Assembly (NCBI RefSeq): GCF_024345415.1
Contig: NZ_JAGQBB010000026.1
Coordinates: 1 to 33,025 of the forward strand
DNA from: Synechococcus sp. Tobar12-5m-g
Lineage (GTDB): Bacteria > Cyanobacteriota > Cyanobacteriia > PCC-6307 > Cyanobiaceae
DNA: 33,025 nucleotides
Direction of reading: 5' to 3'
The position numbers were made by a program, and so were the translations under genes. The notes under the pieces are model-generated. The model had not been told where the DNA came from. It worked only from the letters and a program-made list of their open reading frames with translations, and made no database searches. Shown piece after piece: positions 1-8,980 of this stretch. Numbering within the stretch: position 1 is the stretch's first letter; each line of letters begins with the position of its first letter.

Positions 1-23
1 GCGGGCCAGTCCCCAAACATGGT

Positions 24-51
24 GAGATCAGGCTCATTCCAGCCTGATCTC
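24..51. terminator. Perfect 11-bp hairpin downstream of menB
   Basis: Positions 24-34 and 41-51 are perfect reverse complements (GAGATCAGGCT / AGCCTGATCTC) around a 6-nt loop. The hairpin lies about 70 nt beyond the menB stop. Neither strand has a clear T-run after the stem, so it is a terminator-like or transcript-end hairpin rather than a textbook intrinsic terminator. The rest of 1-122 shows no gene. Confidence 0.45.
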
Positions 52-122
52 TGCTGAAATAGTCCAATCCGAACAATTGGTGGACCGCGACTGGCTATGC
101 GGACGTGTTGTCCAGAGCTTCC

Positions 123-986
123 CTAGGGCAGCCAGGGCTGGGTTGAGAAGTCGGGATCCCGCTTCTCCAGGAAGGCATCGCGGCCCTCCTGGGCCTCGGC
201 GGTTCGGTAGAAGAGATGGGTGGCCTGGCCGGCCAACTCCTGGAGCCCGGCCATGCCGTCGGTTTCGGCATTGAAGGCGGCCTTGAGGCAACGAATCGCC
301 GTGGGGCTCTGGCGCAGCACCTCCCGGGCCCAGCGCAACCCCTCCGCCTCCAGCTCGGCGAGCGGCACCACCGCATTGACCAGCCCCATGGCCAAGGCTT
401 GCTCGGCGTTGTACTGGCGGCCGAGGAACCAGATCTCGCGGGCCTTGCGCTGCCCCACCACCCGGGCCAGGTAGCTCGCCCCGAAACCGCCGTCGAAGCT
501 GCCCACCCGCGGCCCGCTCTGGCCGAACACGGCGTTGTCGGCCGCCAGGCTGAGATCACAGAGCAGGTGCAGCACCTGGCCGCCACCGATCGCGTAGCCG
601 GCCACCAGGGCGATCACCACCTTGGGCAGGGAGCGGATCAGCCGTTGCAGATCGAGCACGTTGAGCCTGGGCAGGCCCGCTCCGTCCAGGTAGCCCCCGT
701 CCCCCCGCACGCTCTGGTCGCCGCCGGAGCAGAAGGCGTAGCCCCCGTCGGCGGCCGGTCCGACGCCGGTGAGCAGCACCACCCCCACGGACGGGTCTTC
801 GCGCACCCGGGAGAAGGCGTCACAGAGTTCCACGACAGTGCGGGGCCGGAAGGCGTTGCGCTTGGCCGGGCGGTTGATCGCGATCCGGGCGACACCCTTC
901 GGGCCCCGATCGAAACAGATGTCCTGGTAGGTGCCGGCCGGGGTCCAGGCCACGGGCGGCTCGGCCGGGGTGGACTCGGCGCTCAT
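123..986 (-). CDS. menB: 1,4-dihydroxy-2-naphthoyl-CoA synthase (MenB)
   Basis: MenB is a crotonase-fold enzyme that closes the ring of O-succinylbenzoyl-CoA to 1,4-dihydroxy-2-naphthoyl-CoA. In cyanobacteria this is a step to phylloquinone, the secondary electron carrier of photosystem I. The 287-residue product shows the crotonase hallmarks [13 protein letters not shown] near the N-terminus, [31 protein letters not shown], and the MenB-specific stretch [21 protein letters not shown]. It ends in the usual [10 protein letters not shown] chose the ATG at 986 because an upstream in-frame start would run into menD, whose stop is at 1009. That leaves 22 nt and suggests a menD-menB operon. No strong Shine-Dalgarno is visible. 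Family assignment is secure; cofactor subtype (bicarbonate-dependent) is inferred from family. Confidence 0.95.
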   Translation of the reverse strand: MSAESTPAEPPVAWTPAGTYQDICFDRGPKGVARIAINRPAKRNAFRPRTVVELCDAFSRVREDPSVGVVLLTGVGPAADGGYAFCSGGDQSVRGDGGYLDGAGLPRLNVLDLQRLIRSLPKVVIALVAGYAIGGGQVLHLLCDLSLAADNAVFGQSGPRVGSFDGGFGASYLARVVGQRKAREIWFLGRQYNAEQALAMGLVNAVVPLAELEAEGLRWAREVLRQSPTAIRCLKAAFNAETDGMAGLQELAGQATHLFYRTAEAQEGRDAFLEKRDPDFSTQPWLP

Positions 987-1008
987 CGAGGCGTAGGCGA
1001 CGGGGAGG

Positions 1009-2808
1009 TCATTCTGGGCCGCGGGCGGCGGCGGCCCGCAACCGTTGCCGCAGGGCCGCATCGGCGCGGCGGTCGGTGCGCAGCTCCAGCAGGGCCAGGG
1101 GCTGGCTCAGGCTCCAGGCCAGGGCGTCGGCCAGGTGCTCAAGGCGCTCCACCCGGCGCCAGGCCACCCCATGGGCCGCCGCCAGGGCGCCGTGATCCAA
1201 GCCCTGGGCCATGGCGAACAGGCGCTCGAAGTCGATCAGCTCGCCATTCGGGGCGGCGGGGCGAATCGGCAGTTGCTCGAAGATGCCGCCACCGCCGTTG
1301 TCGATCACCACCACGGTGAGCCGGCCGGTGAGTTGCCGTCGCCACAGCCAGCCGTTGCTGTCGTGCAGCAGGGCCAGATCCCCAGTGAGCAGCACCAGCT
1401 GCCCGAGGCTCTCTGCCAGACCCGCCGCAAGCGAGAGCGTGCCGTCGATGCCGGAGGCGCCGCGGAAGCCGAACAGCTCCCGGGCGGGTGCGGCCGGGTC
1501 TGAGAAGCTCTCCCAGTCGCGGACCGGGCTGCTGTTGGCCAGCATCACCGGCCAGCCCGGCGGCAGCAGCCGGCTGAGCGCCCGGGCCAGGGCCGGCTCC
1601 CTGGGCACCCCGCTGGCCGGGAGCTGGCGGTTCAACAGGGCCTGGCAGTGGTCCTCCTGTTGACGCCAATGGTGCTGGTGGGTGAGGCTGGCCGGGGAGG
1701 CCCCACCGCGCCAGACCCCCTCGGGCAGGGACCGGCACCAGCGATCGAGGCCGGCGCCGAGGCGCAGCGACGCCGTGCCAAGGGGATCCAGGTTGCGGGG
1801 CTCGGCTTCGCCGATCAGCAGCTGGCGACCCCCGAGGCCCCCCAGCCACTGCTGCAGGCGACGGCTGGCCGGCAGCGGACCGAGCCGCAGCACCTGATCC
1901 GCCGCCAACGCCTCGGGCGGGTCCTCCAGCACCAGGTCGTAGCCGCCGATCGCCGCCAGGCCGGTCTCACCCCGCAGGCCGGAGAGCCCATCGGCGAGCA
2001 GGGGCCAGCCAGTGCGCCCCTGCCAGCGCCCCAGGGCGGCCAGGAAGGGGGCACGCTCCTGCGGTGGCCCCCGCCAGGGACCGGCCACGATCACCCCTGG
2101 CCGATCCGGATCCAGCAGCGGGGTGACCCCAGGCCTGGCGGCCTCGCCCGATCGGTCCCCGGCCGGAGCGTCCGGGGCGGGCCTGTCCTGGCCGGCTGCC
2201 AGCCCTGAGGCCAGGGACAGCACGTCCGCCGCCGCGGCGTGGAGGGGGTCCTCGAAGGGCAGGTTGAGGTGCACCGGCCCGGCGGGCGCACCGGTGGCGG
2301 CCCGCCACGCCGTCAGGGCGAGCTGGTGGAGAGCTGCGGGGGCCATCACCGCCAGGCCGGCCGGATCGCCTTCCCCCACCCAGCGGCAGCTGGGCCGCAG
2401 GAAGTCCTGCTGGTTCACGGTCTGGTTGGCGCCGCACCCCTTCCGGTGGCCGGGCCGATCGGCACTGAGCATCAGCAGGGGGATGGCGCCGTGGTCGGCT
2501 TCCACCGCCGCCGGCAGCAGGTTGGCCACGGCGGTGCCGGAGGTGGTGACCACCGCCGCCGGCTGGCCGTCGGCCCGGCTCAGTCCCAGGGCGAAGAAGG
2601 CCGCCGAGCGCTCGTCGATGCCGGTGTGGAGGCTGAACTGACGCCCCTCCAGCATCCCGGCCGCCACCGCCAGGGGGCCGGATCGACTGCCCGGACAGAG
2701 CACCAGCCGCTGCAGGCCAAGCCGCTGAAGTCCCCGCAGCAAAGCCAGGGAGGCTTTGAGGTTGTCGGCTCCGCTCACCCTGGCCCTGGCCTGTTCAGGA
2801 TGGATCAT
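1009..2808 (-). CDS. menD: SEPHCHC synthase (MenD)
   Basis: MenD is 2-succinyl-5-enolpyruvyl-6-hydroxy-3-cyclohexene-1-carboxylate synthase, a thiamine-diphosphate enzyme that joins isochorismate and 2-oxoglutarate early in phylloquinone synthesis. The 599-residue protein has the three ThDP-enzyme domains in order. The N-terminal pyrimidine-binding domain contains [11 protein letters not shown], the [11 protein letters not shown] stretch with the catalytic-type Glu, [13 protein letters not shown] and [10 protein letters not shown] Pro/Ala/Gly-rich central domain follows. The C-terminal diphosphate-binding domain has [16 protein letters not shown] and [16 protein letters not shown]. The ATG at 2808 ([10 protein letters not shown]) leaves 27 nt to the divergent lepB start; a longer start at 2850 would overlap lepB. 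It is slightly longer than typical MenD because of a low-complexity central insert near residues 200-240. Confidence 0.95.
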   Translation of the reverse strand: MIHPEQARARVSGADNLKASLALLRGLQRLGLQRLVLCPGSRSGPLAVAAGMLEGRQFSLHTGIDERSAAFFALGLSRADGQPAAVVTTSGTAVANLLPAAVEADHGAIPLLMLSADRPGHRKGCGANQTVNQQDFLRPSCRWVGEGDPAGLAVMAPAALHQLALTAWRAATGAPAGPVHLNLPFEDPLHAAAADVLSLASGLAAGQDRPAPDAPAGDRSGEAARPGVTPLLDPDRPGVIVAGPWRGPPQERAPFLAALGRWQGRTGWPLLADGLSGLRGETGLAAIGGYDLVLEDPPEALAADQVLRLGPLPASRRLQQWLGGLGGRQLLIGEAEPRNLDPLGTASLRLGAGLDRWCRSLPEGVWRGGASPASLTHQHHWRQQEDHCQALLNRQLPASGVPREPALARALSRLLPPGWPVMLANSSPVRDWESFSDPAAPARELFGFRGASGIDGTLSLAAGLAESLGQLVLLTGDLALLHDSNGWLWRRQLTGRLTVVVIDNGGGGIFEQLPIRPAAPNGELIDFERLFAMAQGLDHGALAAAHGVAWRRVERLEHLADALAWSLSQPLALLELRTDRRADAALRQRLRAAAARGPE

Positions 2809-2835
2809 CGCCAATGCCCCGGACAGACCTGCCCC

Positions 2836-3441
2836 ATGACGACCCCCCATGGCCCTGGCAGTGGTTCAGGCGGTGCCCCAGCCCGTTCCGATTTTGTTCG
2901 CCAGTGGCTGCCGCTGCTGCTCTGGGCCGCCCTGGCCCTGCTGCTGCGCTGGCTGGTGATCGAGCCCCGCTGGATCCCCTCGGGCTCGATGCTGCCCACC
3001 CTGCAGCTGCGGGATCGGATTCTGGTGGAGAAGATTCGGCCGCGGCTGCCGGGCCCCCTGCCGCTCGGGACGATCGTGGTGTTTCGCCCGCCTGATCCGC
3101 TGCTGGCCGCCGGCTACGACCCGGGCGCCGCCCTGATCAAACGGGTGGTGGCCGGGCCGGGGGACCGGATTGAGGTGCGCGAAGGCGCCTTGCGCCGCAA
3201 CGGTTCGGTGGTTGTGGAGCCCTGGCGCCCGGCGCCGATCGACTACGACCTGGCGCCGCTGCTGGTGCCGCCCGGCCATCTGATGGTGCTGGGGGACAAC
3301 CGCAATGCCAGCCTGGATTCCCACCTCTGGGGACCTCTTCCCGCCGACCATGTGATCGGCACGGCGGTGTTCCGCTACTGGCCCCTGAACCACCTCGGCC
3401 CGATTCGGTTCTCCCTCCCGGACCCGCTCGGTGCCGCTTGA
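2836..3441 (+). CDS. lepB: Type I signal peptidase (LepB)
   Basis: A membrane-bound Ser/Lys protease that removes signal peptides from exported proteins at the thylakoid or plasma membrane. The 201-residue protein has one N-terminal transmembrane segment (about residues 24-41). The catalytic box PSGSMLPT follows with Ser51, then box D around KRVVAGPGDRIEV with the general-base Lys102, then the GDNRNASLDSHLWGPLP signature from residue 153. These are all the conserved boxes of the family in the right order, and the length suits a short cyanobacterial LepB. The ATG at 2836 lies 27 nt from the divergent menD start, so both share a compact intergenic promoter region. Cyanobacteria often have two paralogues (LepB1/LepB2); the sequence does not say which this is. 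Confidence 0.95.
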   Translation: MTTPHGPGSGSGGAPARSDFVRQWLPLLLWAALALLLRWLVIEPRWIPSGSMLPTLQLRDRILVEKIRPRLPGPLPLGTIVVFRPPDPLLAAGYDPGAALIKRVVAGPGDRIEVREGALRRNGSVVVEPWRPAPIDYDLAPLLVPPGHLMVLGDNRNASLDSHLWGPLPADHVIGTAVFRYWPLNHLGPIRFSLPDPLGAA

Positions 3442-3467
3442 TCGCCTGCGGTAGGGTGCAGACCGTG

Positions 3468-3830
3468 ATGCAGAGCACACCGGAGATGTTCAACCCGGAG
3501 TTCCTGACGACCGACAGCGAAGCGATCAGCAGCAACCTGCTGATTCAGTACCTTCAGGATCAGTCCCCGGATGTGCTCCAGCGGGTGGCCCGCTCCGCCA
3601 GCGGCGACATTCAGGACATCATTCGCCACAACGTCCAGGGTCTGCTCGGCATGTTGCCCGGCGAACAGTTCGAGGTGAAGATCCAGGCCAGCCGCGACAA
3701 CCTCGCCGGCCTGCTTGCTTCGGCCATGATGACCGGTTACTTCCTGCGCCAGATGGAGCAGCGCATGGAGCTGGAAACCACCCTCTTCGGCGAAGGCGGT
3801 GAGGACGACCCCGGTGAGCTCAAGCTCTGA
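3468..3830 (+). CDS. DUF760-family protein
   Basis: A 120-residue soluble protein that I recognise as the DUF760 family of cyanobacteria and plastids. Typical features are NLLIQYLQDQSPDVLQRVARSAS, then DIQDIIRHNVQGLLGMLPGEQF, then the helical NLAGLLASAMMTGYFLRQMEQRMELE. The acidic tail GEGGEDDPGEL is variable. Its biochemical role is not established, so no function is claimed. The ATG at 3468 is preferred over an earlier in-frame start at 3438 that would overlap the lepB stop. It follows lepB by 26 nt on the same strand and may be cotranscribed with it. It ends 23 nt from the convergent DUF4336 gene. Confidence 0.85.
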   Translation: MQSTPEMFNPEFLTTDSEAISSNLLIQYLQDQSPDVLQRVARSASGDIQDIIRHNVQGLLGMLPGEQFEVKIQASRDNLAGLLASAMMTGYFLRQMEQRMELETTLFGEGGEDDPGELKL

Positions 3831-3853
3831 GCGGCTGAAGCTCTGATGGCCGG

Positions 3854-5029
3854 CTAGTCGGTTTTCTTCGGCTCCTGCTCTCCCGGCACCAGGCCCCAGG
3901 CCACCAGGGTCTGGTCCAGTTGGGCCAGAAAGGCCCAGGAGCCGCTCGATGGGGCCCAGGCCCGGCTTTCCAGTTCGGTGGCGAGCTTCTCCAGGTCGAC
4001 GCTGCGGATGGGCAGCGGGGCCTCGTAATGGGCGGGCACCAGCCAGGCCAGGCCCTCAATCGCCGCCAGCTCCCGCAGCCAGGCCACCAGCTGGGACCGT
4101 TGCCGAGGAAACACCAGCCGCTCCAGCACCGGCGCCACCTGCAGCAGCGCCTCCCCAGGCCGGATCAGCGCCGCGCATTCCCGCTCCCAGCCGGCTTCCC
4201 AGCGGAATGGGTAGAGGCCGAAGTAAAGGCGTGCCTGGCGTTGTCCGGGCTGCCAGCAGGCGGCCAGCAGCTCCCGCCAGGGGGGCATCCGCACGCTCTC
4301 GGGCCGCAGGAACGAAGCGAACAGCACCAGGCGCCACCAGCCGCGCCGCCGCTGCTCCGGGTCGTCGCGCAGGGGTTGATCACCTCGCTCGCGGGCATGG
4401 AACAGCAGCGGGGTGGGATCGGCCTCGAACAGCGCCGGCGGCTCGGCTGAAATCGCCACCAGGGCATCGGTGAGCACCAGGGCGCCGCTGGCGCGGTGAA
4501 AGCAGGCCACCTCCATGAAGGTGCCCAGGCCCAGGTCCAGGGGTCCGAGCGGCAGCCAGCTGAGTTCCTCCTCGTGGGGCAGGCCCTGCTCGAACAGCAC
4601 CCGGGTGCGGCGGGCCGGGAAGCCCAGCCAGGCCAGGGGAAGCGGCAGCGGAAAGCTCCACTGGCATGGGCTCACCCACACGCTGGCCTCGGGGAAGGCC
4701 CGGGCCATCGCAGGCACCGGCAGCTTGTGCTCGAGGCCGGAGCTGGTGGGCAGCACGATCGAGAGCACCGGCCCGCAGCGCTCCACCAGCGGCTCCAGGG
4801 CGGCCAGCAATTCCCCGGTGGGGGGCACCGGCGCGTAGAGCAGCAGGCCCCCGCGCAGGCGCAGCACGGTCATCCGGATCGGCACCGCCACATAGAGCAG
4901 GCCCTGGAGTTGCTCGAAGCTCCAGGCCTGGTCTGGAATCAGCTCTCGTACCAGGGTGTGGCGCTGGCCGTAGGGATAGAGAGGCAGCAGCGGCCACCAG
5001 GGCCAGCGCCGATCCGGCCCGGAGCTCAA
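3854..5029 (-). CDS. DUF4336-domain protein coupled to Mn transporter
   Basis: A 391-residue protein that I recognise as DUF4336 from its opening motif (WPLLPLYPYGQRHTLVREL) and the following VAVPIRMTVLRLRGGLLLYAPV block. The SGLEHKLPVPAMARAFPEA segment resembles a degenerate metallo-beta-lactamase-type fold, which I infer rather than demonstrate. No HxHxDH metal motif is seen. The start is a TTG at 5029 that overlaps the mntB stop by 4 nt (TTGA), which implies translational coupling to the Mn transporter. The first ATG would fall about 52 residues in and remove conserved sequence, so the TTG or something close to it is likely right. Function unknown; an accessory role in metal handling is only suggested by the operon. 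Confidence 0.75.
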   Translation of the reverse strand: MSSGPDRRWPWWPLLPLYPYGQRHTLVRELIPDQAWSFEQLQGLLYVAVPIRMTVLRLRGGLLLYAPVPPTGELLAALEPLVERCGPVLSIVLPTSSGLEHKLPVPAMARAFPEASVWVSPCQWSFPLPLPLAWLGFPARRTRVLFEQGLPHEEELSWLPLGPLDLGLGTFMEVACFHRASGALVLTDALVAISAEPPALFEADPTPLLFHARERGDQPLRDDPEQRRRGWWRLVLFASFLRPESVRMPPWRELLAACWQPGQRQARLYFGLYPFRWEAGWERECAALIRPGEALLQVAPVLERLVFPRQRSQLVAWLRELAAIEGLAWLVPAHYEAPLPIRSVDLEKLATELESRAWAPSSGSWAFLAQLDQTLVAWGLVPGEQEPKKTD

Positions 5030-5892
5030 GAGGCGGGTCCCTGGGATTGGCGCCGCTGCCGCGACTGGGCCAGCAGGCCGTGGCGCGGAGCGAACAGGAA
5101 GCTGAGCACGAACAGGCCGGTCTGGACCAGCACGATGCAGCCGCCGGTGGAGGCATCGAGCCAGTAGCTGACGTAGATCCCCACCAGGCTCGAGAGCACG
5201 GCGGAGAGGATTGCGATCCAGGTCATCCGATCGAAGCGGTCGGTGAGCAGGTAGGCCGTGGCCCCGGGTGTGACCAGCATCGCCACCACCAGGATGATCC
5301 CCACGGTCTGCAGTCCCGCCACCGCTGCCAGGGAGAGCGCCGAGAGCAACAGGTAATAGAGGAAACCGGTGTGGATGCCGATTGATCGGGCGTGGGTGGG
5401 ATCGAAGCAGAACAGCACCAGATCGCGGTAAAACACCGTCAGCACGCCCAGCACCAGCAGGCTGATCAGCAGCGTCTGGACGATGTCGGAGGCGCTGATC
5501 CCCAGCACGTTCCCGAAGAGGATGTGGGTCAGGTCGATCGAGCTCCTCACCTTTGACACCAGGGTGATGCCCAGGGCGAAGAAGCCGGTGAACACCAGGC
5601 CGATCACCGTGTCCTCCTTGATGCGGGTCATCTGCTTGATGTAGCCGATCACGGCCACCGAGCCCACCCCGAACACGAAGGCGCCCAGGGCGAAGGGCAG
5701 GTTGAGGGCGTAGGCGATCACCACGCCGGGCATCACGGCGTGGGACACCGCATCGCCCATCAGCGCCCAGCCCTTCAGGGTGAGGAAGCAGGAGAGCATT
5801 CCGCAGACCGTGGCCACCAGGGAGCTGACCAGCAGGGCCTTCACCATGAAGGAGTGCTGCAGGGGCTCGATCAGCCAGATCGGAGCCCCCAT
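5026..5892 (-). CDS. mntB: Manganese ABC transporter permease (MntB-like)
   Basis: Integral-membrane permease of the ABC-3 family, which imports Mn, Zn or Fe with a periplasmic binding protein. About eight to nine hydrophobic segments are visible in 288 residues, together with the family stretches LKGWALMGDAVSHAVMPGVVIAY, GLVFTGFFALGITLVSK and LLVVAMLVTPGATAYLLTDRF-like sequence. The ATG at 5892 overlaps the mntA stop by one base (TGATG); an alternative in-frame start five codons upstream is possible. Its 3' end overlaps the DUF4336 start. The Mn assignment rests on the partner binding protein (see mntC) and on the C-A-B order known from Synechocystis mntCAB. Permease sequence alone does not distinguish Mn from Fe or Zn. 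Confidence 0.88.
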   Translation of the reverse strand: MGAPIWLIEPLQHSFMVKALLVSSLVATVCGMLSCFLTLKGWALMGDAVSHAVMPGVVIAYALNLPFALGAFVFGVGSVAVIGYIKQMTRIKEDTVIGLVFTGFFALGITLVSKVRSSIDLTHILFGNVLGISASDIVQTLLISLLVLGVLTVFYRDLVLFCFDPTHARSIGIHTGFLYYLLLSALSLAAVAGLQTVGIILVVAMLVTPGATAYLLTDRFDRMTWIAILSAVLSSLVGIYVSYWLDASTGGCIVLVQTGLFVLSFLFAPRHGLLAQSRQRRQSQGPAS

Positions 5893-6617
5893 CAGCTCTG
5901 GCCCCAACCGAAGGTGCGGGCCAGGTTCTCCTCGGTGAACACCTCGGAGGTGTCGCCGTAGGCCAGCACGGTCTTGTTGATCAGCACCACCTGATCGCAG
6001 AAGCCGGTGACATGGGCCATGTCGTGGGTGGAGATCAACAGGGTGCGCCCTTCGCGGCGGAACTCCTGGAACAGTTCGATCATCAGTTTTTCGGTGCGGA
6101 TGTCCACCCCGGCGAAGGGTTCATCCAGCAGCAGCACCGAGGCCCCCTGGGCCAGGGCCCGGGCCAGGAAGGCGCGCTTGCGCTGGCCCCCCGAGAGTTC
6201 GCCGATCTGCCGTTGGCGCAGGGGCCACAGCCCCACCCGCTCCAGGCTGTCGCGAACGGCCTGGTGGTCGGAGCGCCGGGCGATCCGCAGCAGGTTCATC
6301 GATCCGTAGCGGCCCATCATCACCACATCGGCCACCTGGACCGGAAAGTTCCAGTCCACGCTCTCGGCCTGGGGCACGTAGGCCACGGCATGGTCGCGGC
6401 GGGCCTGGCGCAGGGAGTTGCCGTTGATCGCGATCTGGCCGTAGGAGGGTTGGACAAAGCCCATCAGGGCCTTGATCAAGGTGCTCTTTCCGGCACCGTT
6501 CATGCCGACCAGGCCGCAGATGCTGCCGGCCCTCACCTGCAGGGAGGCGTCGTAAAGGGCGACCACGCCGTGGTAGTCGACGCTGAGGTGCTGAACGGAG
6601 ATCCTGTTCTCTGGCAT
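5892..6617 (-). CDS. mntA: Manganese ABC transporter ATPase (MntA-like)
   Basis: Cytoplasmic ATPase that powers the metal ABC importer. The 241-residue protein has a complete ABC cassette: Walker A GMNGAGKST (residues 38-46), Q-loop in YVPQAESVDW, signature LSGGQRKR (141-148), Walker B VLLLDEP with catalytic Glu166, D-loop AGVD, and switch His198 in STHDM. VDWNFPVQVADVVMMGRYG is typical of the Mn/Zn/Fe chelate subfamily. The ATG at 6617 lies only 4 nt after the mntC stop, and the stop overlaps the mntB start, so the three genes form a tight operon. Substrate is inferred from MntC. Confidence 0.92.
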   Translation of the reverse strand: MPENRISVQHLSVDYHGVVALYDASLQVRAGSICGLVGMNGAGKSTLIKALMGFVQPSYGQIAINGNSLRQARRDHAVAYVPQAESVDWNFPVQVADVVMMGRYGSMNLLRIARRSDHQAVRDSLERVGLWPLRQRQIGELSGGQRKRAFLARALAQGASVLLLDEPFAGVDIRTEKLMIELFQEFRREGRTLLISTHDMAHVTGFCDQVVLINKTVLAYGDTSEVFTEENLARTFGWGQS

Positions 6618-6621
6618 CGGC

Positions 6622-7566
6622 TCAGGATCCCTTCAGGCCATCGACCAGGGTGCGGATGTTGTGGCGCTGGAGCTCCAGCAGGGTGCTGGCCGGACCGCTG
6701 GGGGCGGAGAGCGAATCCACGTAGAAGATGCCGCCGAAGCGGGCGCCGGATTCCGCGGCCACCTGCCGCTGGGTCTCGGCGCTGACGGTGCTTTCGCAGA
6801 ACACGGCCGGCACCCGCCGCGTGCGGACCAGCTCGATCAGGCGTGCCATGCGCTGCGGGGTGACTTGTGATTCGGCGTTGACCGGCCACAGGTAGGCCTC
6901 CTTCAGACCATAGTCGGCGGCGAGGTAGGAGAAGGCCCCCTCGCAACTGACCAGCACCCGCTTGCCCGGCGGAACGGCGGCCAGGGCGGCGCGCAGCTCC
7001 CGGTCGAGGGCCCGGAGCTTGGCTCGGTATCGCTCGGCATTGGCGCGGTAGTGGTCGGCATGGGCTGGATCCAGCCGCGTGAAGGCCCGCCGAATGTTCT
7101 CGACATAGACCTCCGCCAGCTTCGGGGACATCCAGGCATGGGGATTGGGCTTGCCGGCGGCCTTGTCTTCGGCGATCGGCAGGGCCACGATTCCCTCGCT
7201 CAAGGTGGCCCGCGGAACCGCTGGAATCGAGCTGTAGAACCGAGCGGCCCAGGCCTCGAGATGCAGGCCGTTATCCAGGATCAATTGCGCATCCCCCACC
7301 CGCTTGAGATCACTGGGGGTGGGCTCATAGCCATGGATCTCGGCACCCAGCCTGGTGATCGATTCCACCTGCAGCTGGTCGCCTGCCACCTGGCGGGCCA
7401 TGTCGGCCAGCACCGTGAAGGTGGTGAACACCAGGGGGCGGGAGTCTGGGACCGCTGCGCCAGGTTGGGGATTTTCCTGCTCCGGCGCAGCCGACGGGCG
7501 GGGGGCAGGGCAGCCCGCCAGGGCGATGCCAAGCAAGGCCGTCAAGGCCCACGCCAGCTGCCGCAC
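6622..7566 (-). CDS. mntC: Manganese-binding lipoprotein (MntC-like)
   Basis: Cluster A-I periplasmic metal-binding protein that feeds the MntAB importer. With the GTG start at 7566 it has 314 residues and a lipoprotein signal (LLGIALAGC, acylated Cys19). Predicted ligands are His78 in EIHGYEPTPSD, His143 in NPHAWMSP, Glu209 in SCEGAFSYLA and Asp284 in YVDSLS. Glu at the third position is typical of Mn/Fe members; Zn-type ZnuA has His there. Cys208 just before the Glu and Cys257 in VFCESTV match the disulfide pair described for Synechocystis MntC. A longer reading starting with TTG at 7665 is rejected because that codon sits in the T-run of the psbA terminator. An AAGG sequence lies just upstream of the GTG. 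Confidence 0.88.
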   Translation of the reverse strand: MRQLAWALTALLGIALAGCPAPRPSAAPEQENPQPGAAVPDSRPLVFTTFTVLADMARQVAGDQLQVESITRLGAEIHGYEPTPSDLKRVGDAQLILDNGLHLEAWAARFYSSIPAVPRATLSEGIVALPIAEDKAAGKPNPHAWMSPKLAEVYVENIRRAFTRLDPAHADHYRANAERYRAKLRALDRELRAALAAVPPGKRVLVSCEGAFSYLAADYGLKEAYLWPVNAESQVTPQRMARLIELVRTRRVPAVFCESTVSAETQRQVAAESGARFGGIFYVDSLSAPSGPASTLLELQRHNIRTLVDGLKGS

Positions 7567-7660
7567 CGGCCTTGTTGGTTTCGATCCCCGCAAGCCTCGC
7601 AAGGCGCGCCAACCCAATCCATCAGCCTGGCATCCCTGCGCGGCGGCCCGGCAGAACGGG

Positions 7661-7690
7661 CACAAAAAAGCCCCCTGCAGGAGGGGGCTT
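7661..7690 (-). terminator. Intrinsic terminator of psbA
   Basis: On the minus strand, AAGCCCCCT pairs with AGGGGGCTT across a 5-nt loop and is followed directly by TTTTTTG. This is a strong rho-independent terminator starting 49 nt after the psbA stop. It isolates the highly expressed psbA transcript from mntC, which begins about 95 nt further on. Confidence 0.92.
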
Positions 7691-7738
7691 GACGGAGGAA
7701 TGGCCAGAACCGTGTTGTAGGGCCGTTGCTTGGCGGCT

Positions 7739-8815
7739 TCAGCCGATCGCCGGGGCCACCAGGGCCACGGGACGGGCTTCGGTGAGGGCCAGATCGAGGG
7801 GGAAGTTGTGGGCGTTGCGCTCGTGCATCACCTCGAAGCCGAGGTTGGCGCGGTTGAGCACATCGGCCCAGGTGTTCACCACCCGGCCCTGGGCATCAAG
7901 GATCGACTGGTTGAAGTTGAAGCCGTTCAAGTTGAAGGCCATCGTGCTGACTCCCAGGGCGGTGAACCAGATGCCCACCACCGGCCAGGCGGCCAGCAGG
8001 AAGTGGAGGCTGCGGCTGTTGTTGAAGCTGGCGTACTGGAAGATCAGGCGACCGAAGTAACCGTGGGCGGCCACAATGTTGTAGGTCTCCTCTTCCTGGC
8101 CGAACTTGTAGCCGTAGTTGAGGCTCTCGGTTTCAGTGGTTTCCCGCACCAGGGAGCTGGTGACGAGGGAGCCGTGCATGGCCGAGAACAGGCTGCCGCC
8201 GAACACACCGGCCACACCGAGCATGTGGAAGGGGTGCATCAGGATGTTGTGCTCAGCCTGGAACACCAGCATGAAATTGAAGGTGCCAGAGATGCCGAGG
8301 GGCATGCCGTCGGAGAAGGAGCCCTGGCCGAAGGGGTAGATCAGGAACACGGCGAAGGCGGCCGAGAGCGGGGCGCTGTAGGCAATGCAGATCCAGGGGC
8401 GCATGCCGAGGCGGTAGCTCAGTTCCCACTGGCGGCCCAGGTAGGCGGAGATGCCGATCAGGAAGTGGAACACCACCAGCTGATAGGGCCCGCCGTTGTA
8501 GAGCCACTCATCAAGGCTGGCCGCTTCCCAGATCGGGTAGAAGTGCAGGCCGATGGCGTTGCTGGAGGGAACGACGGCACCGGAGATGATGTTGTTGCCG
8601 TAGAGAAGCGAACCGGCAACGGGCTCGCGGATGCCGTCGATATCGACGGGGGGAGCGGCGATGAAGGCAATGATGAAGCAGATCGTGGCTGCCAGGAGGC
8701 AGGGGATCATCAGCACACCGAACCAACCCACATAGAGGCGGTTGTCGGTGGAGGTGACCCACTGACAGAAGCCTTCCCAGGAGCTGGAACGTCCGCTGCG
8801 AACAGCTGTTGTCAT
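7739..8815 (-). CDS. psbA: Photosystem II D1 protein, D1:1 (Gln130) type
   Basis: D1 binds the reaction-centre chlorophylls, the QB quinone and most ligands of the Mn4CaO5 cluster. The 358-residue protein is full length. Numbering runs one below the standard because the N-terminus is one residue shorter. Present in standard numbering are Tyr161 ([10 protein letters not shown]), Asp170 (SFSDGMPLG), His190 and His198, His215 (AMHGS), Ser264 ([10 protein letters not shown]), His332/Glu333/His337 ([10 protein letters not shown]), Asp342 and Ala344. A 15-residue C-terminal extension after PLDLA should be removed by CtpA. LGRQWEL carries Gln at position 130, the low-light or constitutive D1:1 form; stress-type D1:2 has Glu. 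Start is the ATG at 8815 (MTTAVRSG). The gene is monocistronic, with its own terminator. Confidence 0.98.
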   Translation of the reverse strand: MTTAVRSGRSSSWEGFCQWVTSTDNRLYVGWFGVLMIPCLLAATICFIIAFIAAPPVDIDGIREPVAGSLLYGNNIISGAVVPSSNAIGLHFYPIWEAASLDEWLYNGGPYQLVVFHFLIGISAYLGRQWELSYRLGMRPWICIAYSAPLSAAFAVFLIYPFGQGSFSDGMPLGISGTFNFMLVFQAEHNILMHPFHMLGVAGVFGGSLFSAMHGSLVTSSLVRETTETESLNYGYKFGQEEETYNIVAAHGYFGRLIFQYASFNNSRSLHFLLAAWPVVGIWFTALGVSTMAFNLNGFNFNQSILDAQGRVVNTWADVLNRANLGFEVMHERNAHNFPLDLALTEARPVALVAPAIG

Positions 8816-8851
8816 CGGAAAAACGAAGACGAATGAGGACGGGATGATCCG

Positions 8852-8889
8852 GACATCCAAGGGACAGGCCCAAGAGACAGCCGGATGTC
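8852..8889. promoter_or_regulatory. Inverted repeat in the psbA upstream region
   Basis: GACATCC (8852-8858) is the reverse complement of GGATGTC (8883-8889), about 37-74 nt upstream of the psbA ATG. It could form a stem in the 5' untranslated region or be a protein-binding site. I could not assign -35/-10 boxes with confidence anywhere in 8816-8980. Confidence 0.3.
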
Positions 8890-8980
8890 TCAACCTAGGA
8901 AGGGCCCAGGGTGGGACAGAAGCCACTCCAGGAAACGCAAGACCCCGTTGAAAAACTCCATGAAGAATGTTTTTGTTGCT

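Noticed and set aside
7567-7665. Longer N-terminus for MntC starting at TTG 7665
   Set aside because: The TTG is inside the T-run of the psbA terminator, and the lipoprotein signal begins properly at the GTG at 7566.
7730-8836. Long plus-strand open reading antisense to psbA
   Set aside because: Psb A is unmistakable on the minus strand; the opposite reading has low-complexity Gly/Glu/His content from GC-skewed codons and no recognisable domain.
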